Positions 10,180-19,838 of a DNA stretch of 64,000 bases are shown here, one piece after another; position 1 is the stretch's first letter, and the number at the start of each line of letters is the position of its first letter. Position numbers and translations under genes: made by a program. The notes under the pieces are model-generated. The model saw only the letters and a list, made by a program, of their open reading frames with translations. It ran no database searches and had not been told where the DNA came from. This DNA is from Zanthoxylum bungeanum. Taxonomy: Eukaryota > Streptophyta > Magnoliopsida > Sapindales > Rutaceae. The stretch covers positions 124,001 through 188,000 of the forward strand of contig SKCR01038143.1 of NCBI GenBank assembly GCA_019454045.1, in the 5' to 3' direction.

Positions 10180-11030
10180 CTCAGGAAAAACCGCATGGTG
10201 AGCAACAATCACATTATTCTCATGTGAGATTTATAAGTACTATACTTATGGTTTCCCTTAGGATAACCTATATCGGCACTTATCCAATTTGGGTATTTAG
10301 TTTGGTATCATCCAAACGTATGCCTGGCATATACCCAAATTATCAGGAATGAGAAACCTCGTTTCTTCCTGTTCATATCCTACATGACATCTGTCAAACA
10401 GATTTATATGGAACCTTATTTTAAATAAGTTTTGCCACTGTTAATACATATCCTATTGAAGGAAACAGTAGCTCAGAGCGACTCGTGATAAACCTTATCA
10501 TGTCCAACAAAATTCGGTTTTTAGTTCGGACACACCGTCTAACTGACGTGTCTCGGGAGGAGTCCTCATTTGAAAGAATACCGTACTCTTTCATGTACGT
10601 ATGAAACTTACTGCTTAAGTATTTTCCATTACGGTCTTACCGTGGCGGAATAATACTATAGCCGATCTGTTTATTTACTTCGTGTCGAAACTTTAAATGT
10701 TTCCGATTTGTGTTCTTCAAAAGAAACATAACCATAACGTGATGCCACATCCGTTAAGGTCACGAAATATTCATGTTCACATCTAGCCTAGCTAGATATG
10801 GGCCCACTTACTTCACCATGAATAGGGCTAACAGATCGGTGGCCCTTTTACTATTACCAAGTAAATAGTATTTTAGGTACTTTACCTAATAAACTAGATT
10901 CGCAGACCTTATTTGAATAGTCAAATCAGTCCTAGTACCCACTCTTCAAAAGTGTGGATATACGAGTCTCGTTTAATTGTGTCCTAGACAACAATGCCAC
11001 AAATAAGTCTCTATTGATCAAATCAATTTG
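10180..11030 (-). pseudogene. C2 integrase and pre-integrase domain remnant
   Basis: The minus strand matches C1 2000-2780. The HSDISGPM region is at about 10796-10830 (plus-strand AGATATGGGCCCACTTACTT), the HGG-type block near 10620-10640 and the ERNRT-like block near 10500-10540. The pre-integrase zinc region is around 10850-11020. Frameshifts and stops occur throughout; no open frame reaches 100 codons. Confidence 0.8.
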
Positions 11031-11279
11031 AGCTATTTATTTGTCATTTTTATATGTTTGAGATTTTATTATATTCAAAATATAAATTCTGTTATTCACA
11101 TCTAATGTGTTTATCTCAGTATCATCTTTATATAATAAAACACTTTAGTGTTCTAGAATATAAAGGTTTATCCACAACTGATTAAACACTGATATAGAGA
11201 TAATGTCTCTAGTCAAACTAGTTACATTATAACAGTTCCTAATTTAAGTACATACCCAAAGGGTAGTTCCTAAACTTAG

Positions 11280-11640
11280 GTATCTACGGTCGAAACAGCG
11301 ACTTTCGTCCCATTTCCGATCCCAGAGAAATCTCGGCTTGAAGTCAGTATCCAGCTCATAGCGGATTCTGAACATCAATACATATATTTTATGTACCACA
11401 CTAAGTATTAAAATCCAATTTCAATACTAGTAGTGAACATAACTTTGACAAATATTTTAAAGTTAGAGGCTCGCCCTTTCTTTAATTCCTTCGCGTCTTC
11501 CATATCCAAATGGTAGTCACTTTGGGATATGTCAATTATCCTTTCAATATTTCACAACATTTGGCCAAGCCTTGGGTTTTGGAATATCGAAACGATGTGC
11601 ACCTTGTGCTACATGCCAATTGCAAACTTTGACTTTTCTC
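11280..11640 (-). pseudogene. C2 protease and gag C-terminal remnant, zinc knuckle deleted
   Basis: The protease site matches C1 at about 11360-11425 but has two stops inside the NTGCGTYIC-like block. The gag end matches C1 around the DIPEGHGLAEG-like segment (about 11560-11610). At about 11516-11524 the segment that in C1 encodes the zinc knuckle is absent: sequence goes straight from the GACATATCCCAA side to the GTGACTACCATTTGG side, a loss of about 43 bp. The same junction is in C3 (about 40450-40460) and C5 (about 61812-61822). Confidence 0.8.
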
Positions 11641-14404
11641 CACTAGAATAGTCAATTAATTCTCCAAGAATTATTAATTGCAATTTTAATACCTTTTAAA
11701 TCTAAAGATAGATTATTGTCAAGTATATTAAATTAAGCACTAAAGTCATCATCACATAAATCTTCCAAAGATTTATGCTCTACTATTTGCTTAATTATGG
11801 GCTTAGATATAACAAGTTATTTTATCCAATAAAGTAACCTATTATTAATTCCCAATGAAAATTAAATCATTTAAAACATTTAATCCAAGGATTATATTTT
11901 AAATATTCAACTTTTCAATTCTTTCTTGATTTCAATAGTCAACTATTTAATCATTTAATAAGGTACTATTCATTATAATGATTACAATAATCCAATTATT
12001 AATCAACTATAATTTTAATTCAATATATTGATTACTGTAATCCAATTATAAAATCAACTATATATCGAATGAGTTTGTATATAGTCCAACTATATATATA
12101 TTTAAAACAACATAAAATATTAGTCCAACTAATACTTTTTGATTAATATGACGAGTAAAAATATAGATGAGCGCGTTTAGCGAGTATTCGAACGAATGTT
12201 GCTAATTCAATACTTGCCTCCAACTATTTTTCGTCGAGCCTCTAACCCTCTGTCGAGTACTCGGGAAACCGTGTTTCCTAGTGGGCTAGGATCCCGTTAA
12301 ATATCACACAATCTTGACTTTGGCCAACAAATTGTATGATAATTAACTAGGTAGATCTCGAAGATCAATTGGATCTCATCCAACTCCTAGATCCAGTAGG
12401 TGGACATCCAAGTCCCCAAACATATATCTAATATATGCCTATATATCGAATATATACCCTAACCTTTTTCCTCTGAATCAACTAGACCTTGGCTTTGGCA
12501 CAACAAACCTAGTGATCCCAGTCAAGCGCGGACCCATTGACATGGAAGCTTCGTAATCAATGTCAATGGACAGAAGTGGTCTTGACTTTGGCCAACAAAC
12601 CACAACTTGGACACGACACCGATATGGAACAAAGCCTCGTGATTAAAACACATCTTCGACGGACAAGGGCTTGACTTTGGCCAACAACCCCTGCCAATCT
12701 CGGATCTTGAGCAAGAATCACTCAATGGAAGGAAAATAAACGTTGTGATATTAACGAGGTTTTTCGCGTGCAAATTGGCTACCAATTTAATTATCTTTGT
12801 TAAGGTCTCATCATCATACACCCTTAAACATGCATTCTAAATACATAATAAAGCGAGTATGAAAATAAATAATAATGATATGCGGATGGATACTTTACAC
12901 ATTGATCCTAGATCAAATCTCTCACTTTTCTCACTCAAGCTAGCACTTGTATTACTTCTACCCGTTACACTACACTTCTAAAGAAACCTCATTTACATGG
13001 AGGGGAATAGGTGAGAAGAGAATACAAAGAGAATGAAGGTGATAAGGCTGGACACGCAGGTCCAATTTAATAAATCGAATTTATTACAACAACATTTCTA
13101 AAATTGCCCCACCCGACTAATATCCATCCGATATACATTATTCATACAACACAACCACGTATTCACACACATAAGCATGCTATCAATCAATCTAATCAAA
13201 TTAATTAATCTGATAATTAAGTGATCATCCAATGTTCAAACAACGATTTGATTTTGTTCGAGTCAAACTCGTTTTTGCGAATAAGTACTAAAGTACGAAT
13301 TCATGAATTAAATTAAACTACATCATTAAATCTAATTTAACATGTATTTAATACTAATTCACTATTCAATTCCAAATTAAATATTACACTTTTATTAATA
13401 AACCTTTTACGATTTAAATTCCAAATTTAATCGTAACGCGTCTCAAAGACCGATTAACGTCCAACGTCAATTCAATTAAGTCCAATGGGCTTTTAATGAT
13501 TTCTTAAGGCGTGGACTTTTGGTCAACTCGGGTCAAACCGATAACCAAAGTCCAATCCGGGATTTCCCCATAAGCCCATAAATCAATCTTGGCCCATTAG
13601 GCCCAATTGAAACTTTAAAGGTTCATTAAGTCGCATTTGGGCTTAACGGAAGTGGGTTTGGGCCCAATTGGATCCAATCCATTTGGCCTAAACCCAACTT
13701 GATAAAATCAAGCCCAATAAGCCCAATTACAACATTAAGTCCAATTTCCAAAATTAGGCCCATTAATTAAATATACAAATCCAATTTCATATTCAATTAC
13801 CTAAAGTGTATTACATGATTAATCAACTAAATCAATATTTCTAAAACACCATATTAGTAGTCCAATTAATCATGCTCATTATCATTATCATATGTCCAAC
13901 ACATAAATGAAAAAATCAAACCATTACATGCTTTAATGCTCTCGGCCAAAGGATGGATTTTGTGTCCGATTTGGTTTCAATCCAATCGAACCCACAATCG
14001 ACATTAAATCAACATCCTAAATGATTTCATACACATCCAATGTCATAAAATCAAAAATACCAAGACATTAGGGCATAGTTACATTCGGCCAACATAAGAT
14101 TTTGGGGTTTTTTGTCCAATTCAAAGTACAATCCAATTGACCTCAAATAAACATCAAACATTATGATTCCAATTCATCTAATGAATCAAAAAACAAAAAT
14201 TTCCAAGAACCCAAAATAGCTTATACATTCGGCCAAGGTAATCAATTTGGGGAAAATAATTCCAAATCATTTTTCAACAAATTGGTCCAACCAAAATGAA
14301 ATTAAACATGTTATAAGCATACTCAAACAATCAATTTATTCAAATCATGCTCAACAAACATTTACCCAAATTTTAAGCCCTACAATTTCATGCTTGAACC
14401 TATA
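11641..14404 (-). other. C2 long untranslated leader, no gene seen
   Basis: About 2.8 kb between the 5' LTR and the gag remnant with no recognisable domain. It contains AT-rich tandem-like units built on ATTACTATAATCCAATTATA (11930-12080); CCA-centred inverted repeats (12078-12096, 12118-12134); the hairpin GGAAAC-CGT-GTTTCC (12264-12278); an 18-nt motif CTTGACTTTGGCCAACAA (about 12313-12330, 12581-12598, 12670-12687); and a run of GCCCA/TGGGC motifs (13480-13760). A 99-codon minus-strand frame at 12522-12821 has no known domain. The missing N-terminal gag would be expected near here. Confidence 0.7.
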
Positions 14405-14417
14405 GCTCTTGATGCCA
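14405..14417 (-). other. primer-binding site of C2
   Basis: On the element strand TGGCATCAAGAGC starts one base from the 5' LTR end (plus strand GCTCTTGATGCCA). It resembles the plant initiator-Met tRNA complement TGGTATCAGAGC with changes. C3 has TGGCATCAGAGCC and C4 TGGTATCAAGAGA. Confidence 0.8.
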
Positions 14418-14418
14418 T

Positions 14419-16480
14419 TGTTGGTTATTATCTAGGTCCCAAGATCAAACAAGACATGAAAACAATGTGTGAACACATCAACGGAGGTAGCGGAATACTC
14501 ACATCGATCGGTTGAGTCGATTTGGAGACGAATGAAGCCACTTTGCTCACTGTTTTGGTGGCGCCACTGCAGCAGTCCACTGCTCTCAAATCAGATTTTG
14601 AGCTGAGAAACGGAGCTCCAAGCCTCGTCGACGAATCCCGGCTCATGGGTAAACCTCCCTACCACCTTCGCAAGTCTCGTAGTGTGCTAGCACTTGCGGT
14701 TTTTGCCACAAATACCCAACTCTTGCTTCCCATTGCTCACGCCATTTTGGCTTCAAAACCAGTCACTTTTGTAGTTTGGGCGTGAGTGAGACAGAAAAGG
14801 AAAGAAGAAATTGTGAATTGACTTATAAAATGTAAAGCAAAAATTGATTATATATATTTCCAAAAAATAGATAATCAATTTTCATTTAACTTTTCAAATA
14901 AATCAAATGAATATTGGAGCCAAATCCAAAAAGTTTTCCCTCCAAAATGCTTTACACTTTATGTCAAGTCCATCACTATTCACATCAAGTCACTTAATAA
15001 AGTGACATGTTGTCAAGTCACATCACTCAAAGTGACAAGTGATTTGACGCTTGATGCGACTAATGATTTGACGCTTGATGCGACTTGCGATGCCGCACTC
15101 GAATTCGAAATACGAATGCACTCGCAATCACACTCGGGCTCGGGTTCGCTAATTCAAAATTAACGAACTTTTCCGTCGTGTCGTAATTAAATGATTACGC
15201 CTAGCGAATTCACTATTCACGTCGCTAACGAATTAATTCTAAATTAATTCGTTCGCACCGAATTAAAATCTAATTTTAATTCCGCGTCGAAATCTAATTT
15301 CGTTTAATATATCGAATATATTAATTTAATCGATTAATTCCAAATTAATCGTTATCTCTCTCTAGACGATATTTTATCCTAGATAAAATATCTCTATAAT
15401 TAATCCTAGATTAATTTTCTCTCTCTTCTATATAATCCCAGATTATTTAAGAGTGCGAGTTATGCGTCATCGGTGGATTATCGGGAAGCGACCCATGAGA
15501 TCCCCGGATAATTTGGTAGTAAATACGGTCGTCGGAGTATCCGAATCACGTACGTACCATGTACTACGTTCTACCAATTTACGAGACAAGGTCGACTCCT
15601 AGCAAAGCACCAAGTCTACCCAATTCTCCGGACATATCCATTTAAGAATATTAAGATCTGTAATCAAGCGTAGTATACCATTGTATTGTGCATATCGGCC
15701 CAGTATCGGATAGTCACGTGCTAGGGCTGGGGCTGGATAAGTGTCTGCCTGCCCCGTCCGAAACACATATCGGATGTCTGGTAACATAGTCTCTATAATC
15801 GGATATTCATGACCGGGTCACAATATCCGATTAGATGCGCATCACTCAAGAGCACATCCGTATCCTGCGTGACATCATCTCGACATCACACCCAATACAC
15901 TACGACTCTCTGATAAACCCAGAAGTGGTGTACGCAGAACCGGTTAAAGCCTTGTACCACTAAGACCAAAGTCTATCGATTATCGTAAGTATTAGCGATG
16001 TAAGTCTCAGGTTAAGACTATACACAGACCTACCTTGATTTCGGCCTCCCATAGACACATAGTCATAATACCAATGGGATTCCGAGGGGTCTATCCAGAG
16101 CGAAGCTGTTTCCCGTACCATCGGTGAAACACGACCTCCTATCGCACTTGCATAAGTATCTGATACTTTATATATGAGAACTATGCCGTTGTGCCCTCAC
16201 AACGCACACAAGTGCAATACTAGCCTATTCCGCATTATCGATGTCCAGTCTCGATAATACTCCGGCTAGGGATATTTAATGATTAAACCTTCGGGGATTG
16301 ATACTGTCTCATATCATTCTCAATCCAGGAACTAATCATATGGACCTCTCTTCATTTATATATCTATGGTGATCTAATCACAAAATGATGAGAGTACAAT
16401 TTCCTTGTCACATAGTTAATTTGCTACAACAACACAATGATCTGTGCAAATAGTGACGCTATGGGTCATTTTGTCCAACA
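14419..16480 (-). repeat. 5' LTR of C2
   Basis: Same ends as the 6517-8619 LTR and nearly the same sequence throughout, including the hairpin array (about 15234-15450) and the 24-bp duplication (about 15040-15085). Small differences from the partner include a roughly 20-bp deletion near 15875 and one-base indels. CCAACA at 16475-16480 is followed by the GACTT target duplication. Confidence 0.95.
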
Positions 16481-16485
16481 GACTT
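16481..16485. other. target site duplication of C2, right copy (GACTT)
   Basis: Identical to 6512-6516. Confidence 0.9.
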
Positions 16486-17369
16486 GTCGCTTCGTTTCAC
16501 AGCCCGAGCCACCCACTGAATCGAATCACTCGAAGAGTACTACAAGTTGGCGGTTACGGATTTTCCATTCCGTGAAAAGTTGCACGAGAAACGAGGAAAA
16601 AAGATTTGGTGAATAGTTACTCATGGTGAACAGTAGTTCCGATTGGAATTTCGTCGATTCCAGCGCGTTCCTGATATTGTTTGGAGTCCGTATATGCCCT
16701 CAAAATCTCGACTTGACTCTGACCTGGAGTGCTTGTGAAACCAGGTAAGTAACTCATGCTATGAGTGCTTGAATATTTGATTGATGTTATATATATATAT
16801 ATGTGGGTGATTGAAATGTTTAGGATAAGACGAGAATAAATAAGAGATATTCATGAGAACAAAGTTCGAGTTTACGCATGGTTAGGATAATCGACCACCA
16901 CTGGTATGGAACTTTGTTATTAATATGATATACAATGGGATAAGAAATGAGCTTATTATTTATGCATATGTATGAAAGTACGTATGTGTATGAATCTCTA
17001 ATGATATGAATGCGTGTATGTAAAGGATATGTCAATTTTTAAGTATATGAACATGTATTCGTATATGCATATTATGTTAAGATATTTATAGATTGGATAT
17101 ATGGAATTGGTAAATGGAGCAAATCATGATTTATGAATTGGCTTTAGTTTATGTATTGTATGTAATATGAATAAGTTGTTATTGACTTATACATGTGAGT
17201 TATTTGTATAGAGATTGAAATGGTTAAGTGTGATAAGGAATGCGAGTGAGCTAAGAATTTATTGAATGAAAATATTTAATTAATAAGCTATATATTAAAG
17301 GTTTCCAGATAGGAAATATGAAACTTAGTATGTTTGATTGGTGAATGAAAGATATGAGGAATGTTAAAG
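16486..17369 (+). repeat. older unclassified repeat, right part
   Basis: Continuation of 6400-6516 after C2. It shares blocks with the minus strand of 33196-34385: CGAATC...CTCGAAGAGTA near 16515-16535, GTGAATAGT near 16610 and CGTCGATTCC near 16652. From about 16740 it becomes AT-rich with a short TA run at 16788-16801. No coding domain is seen. It is probably an old LTR, but I cannot assign a lineage. Confidence 0.5.
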
Positions 17370-18284
17370 TGTAACGACCGAAAATCCCAACTACTGTTAC
17401 ATTATGAGACGAGTATTATAAATAAATTGTGTTTGAGCACATATATATTCATGGAACGACTTTGGGGATAATCGGTGATTCCTCGAAATTCCGATACAAC
17501 TGTATTATGTTCCACTCCGAACAACCCATGGTATCTTCACCGTAACTTTCTCGTACAAACTTCGATTGTTATGAATTCTATATCATCGAAAAGCTGAGAT
17601 CGAAACCTACAACTTCCGTGATGAATATTTTTCCAAATTTGGATCAGGAACTGGTCAAAAATACAGATCAAAAACTTATATGAATAGTAATTTCGGACTT
17701 AACTATAATAATCTCAAACATTCTCCATATTTCCATATTTTTCTCCATTATTCCAAATATCAAATAACCCCTACTATATAAAGAGAACACTATTCACTAA
17801 TTCACAAAATTAGAACCAAAAAAAAAAAAAGACGTGAATGAGAAAAGAAGAAGTAGAAGAAAAATAAGAAGAATAAGAGAAAAAAAAAGAAGAAAGCAAG
17901 AAGAAAGGGAGAAATAGAGGAAAGTCTTAGCAAGCATGGGAATTTTAGAAGATGAATAAAACAACAAGAAGGGAGGTAAGACCACTTGACCCAACTTGGA
18001 TTTTAAATTTTGAGAGTTTGATACCATATTGGAGAAATTAGCAAGCTAGGGGATGTTTTTTTAAGTGTTTAGTAGATAAATAATTGTATGGTAGGATGAA
18101 ATATCCAAAATTTAGGAATCTTGAATATTGGGTCAAAGAAAGAAAAATGAATAGATTAAGAACTGATTGATGATGAAATGGTGGTTTAGAGTATATTGAA
18201 AATGAAGTTTTGGGATGGATTGTGTAATTGTGGTACATTTGAGTAAGAAAGACTTGAAGAAGTGAGCTTTGGATCATGGAAAAT

Positions 18285-18450
18285 GGGCTCGCGTCACTAC
18301 GCAGAAGGTCTCGCGTGGCGACGCGTACTAAAATTTTTTTGCAGAATGGCTTCTGGTTTGAGCGCGTCGCGACGCGTAATGACTCGCGTTGCGATGCGAA
18401 TTGGAATTTTGTGCATACGTTTCTGCAACTGTGCGCGTCGTGACGCAAAG
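18285..18450 (+). repeat. CpG-dense GCGTCGCGACGC-like palindromic repeats
   Basis: Four related copies of CGCGTCGCGACGCG occur in AT-rich surroundings. The best is a perfect 14-bp palindrome at 18363-18376; diverged ones are near 18290, 18313, 18385 and 18437. They lie inside the chromovirus-like LTR. Confidence 0.7.
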
Positions 18451-18954
18451 ATTAGAATTTTCCAAAATCAGTTTTAAACCATCCCAGTTCCACCTTAGCA
18501 TATTAGAGGCCGCCTTATAGGTCTCCTAACAGTTCGTATACATACCTTACATCAAGACACAAGCACAATAAGCATTGTAGATAAAACATATTTTTGTATT
18601 AATAACCGTAGCTAAGTACCGAAGCTCATTTTACAACGTATATGCTAATCAATTTTCTGATCATAGATTATCTACAAGAACCACGATCTTCTTCGATGAG
18701 GGGACTCAGTGCCAGCCAAATTCCAAAATCTGTCAGTGGACATTTTCTTTTTAGTTGATTTTCATTATGTTGTTGATTAAATCAGATTTACTTTATGCTT
18801 TTAAGGCGTTAGCCAGTTTTATTATCATTTATATTTTGTTCAGCATGTTTAAGAAATGATTTAGAAAAGAAATGTTTTTAAACATGAGTTTTATGTTTTC
18901 GAGGCATGGGGGAAAAACCCACCTCAGTATGTAACTTTTTACATACTTGGAATT

Positions 18955-19440
18955 GACGGATGACATGTGCACATGTAGAGGACTGGGTGGACGGCGATAC
19001 ATAATGCCCCCAGATACTAGTTCAGGACTAGGGATGACAGATGCCCCTAGATCCTAATTTCAGAGCTTGGAGGGTAGCATAGATCCTCACCCCCAGTTCT
19101 AGTTCAGTGGCCTAGGGGATGGCGATACGTAACGCCCCAAAGTCATGGATTTGCACTCCTGGCTCTAGTTAGGCATATGGTTGGACAGCAATACGTAACA
19201 CCCCAATACGTCAAGTTTTTCATAGACATATCAAGTTTTAGATGTCAGGTTTTAAAAAAACAATTTTCAGAGATCAGATTTTAGAAACATATTTCAGAAA
19301 ACAGACATTTCAGAAATAGTTTTCAGAATAGATCTTTCAGATATAAGTTTACAGAACTAGACTTTCAAAGAAGATTTCAGAAAGATAAATTTTGTATAAG
19401 AGATTTCAGACAATGTTTTTCAGAAAAGAGTGTTTTCGTA
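18955..19440 (+). repeat. diverged tandem repeats in the chromovirus-like LTR
   Basis: About four units of 60-80 bp share a GGACGGCGATAC / GGATGGCGATACGTAACGCCCC core (18985-19205). A TTTCAGAAA-rich stretch with irregular 15-25 bp spacing follows to about 19440. These look like LTR-internal expansions. Confidence 0.65.
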
Positions 19441-19833
19441 TTAATCTAACTTTAATTTTGGTTTAGAATCCCAATATTCATATAACAATATTTCAGTTTT
19501 CGTCCACTCACTAAGATTGCACAACGATCTAACCCCCACTCCCAGTTTCCTTAATTTAGAGGTATTCTCGGAGGACGAGCTCAAGAGGACGGATATTGAT
19601 GCAGTCATTAGGGTATAGAGTCCACCAGTTCAATTCAGAAAGAGTGAGAGTCCAGTCAAGTCAAGTAAAAGTTATGTATTAAGTCTTTGGTTATGTGATA
19701 GTCATTGTAAAAGTAAGTTTTATTGAGTACACAATTATTTATGTTGAGTTTGCATATTTTTGTTATTAAGTTTGGGCTTCAGTCCCATACATAAGATATT
19801 TAAACAGAGAAAATATAATTAGCATTTTTCATG

Positions 19834-19838
19834 ATTAC
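19834..19838. other. target site duplication (ATTAC) of the Tat/Ogre-like element, left
   Basis: ATTAC before TGTTGGCACTGC at 19839; the same ATTAC at 31184-31188 after CCTACA. Confidence 0.9.

Larger units (their letters stand above)
6517..16480 (-). mobile_element. Ty1/copia element C2, structurally complete, coding-defective
   Basis: A 9,964-bp element with LTRs of 2,103 bp (6517-8619) and 2,062 bp (14419-16480), a perfect 5-bp target duplication, a Met-type primer-binding site beside the 5' LTR and a polypurine tract beside the 3' LTR. The two LTRs differ only by scattered substitutions and small indels by eye, so insertion is fairly recent. The interior has the same domain order as C1 on the minus strand but is full of stops. 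It lacks the gag zinc knuckle and the RT YIDD box. It was probably mobilised by proteins from another element. Confidence 0.95.
17370..19838 (+). repeat. chromovirus-like (Ty3/gypsy) LTR, main part, split by a Tat/Ogre-like insertion
   Basis: It starts TGTAACGACCGAAAATCCC, a start typical of plant Tekay/Del-type LTRs, and resumes at 31189-31260, where it ends GGGGATGTTACA directly before a Met-type primer site. The total is about 2.54 kb. A TATA-like CTATATAAAG lies near 17774, followed by a purine-rich leader. The LTR contains a CpG-dense stretch (18280-18450), diverged repeats with GGCGATACGTAA (18955-19215) and a TTTCAGA-rich stretch (19225-19440). Bases 19834-19838 (ATTAC) are duplicated at 31184-31188. 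The lineage name is an inference from the ends. Confidence 0.8.

Noticed and set aside
12522..12821. 99-codon frame as a small gene in the C2 leader
   Set aside because: Equivalent frames in C3 (41473-41685) and C5 (62838-63086) are shorter or shifted and the encoded composition has no domain; DNA motifs rather than codons are conserved.
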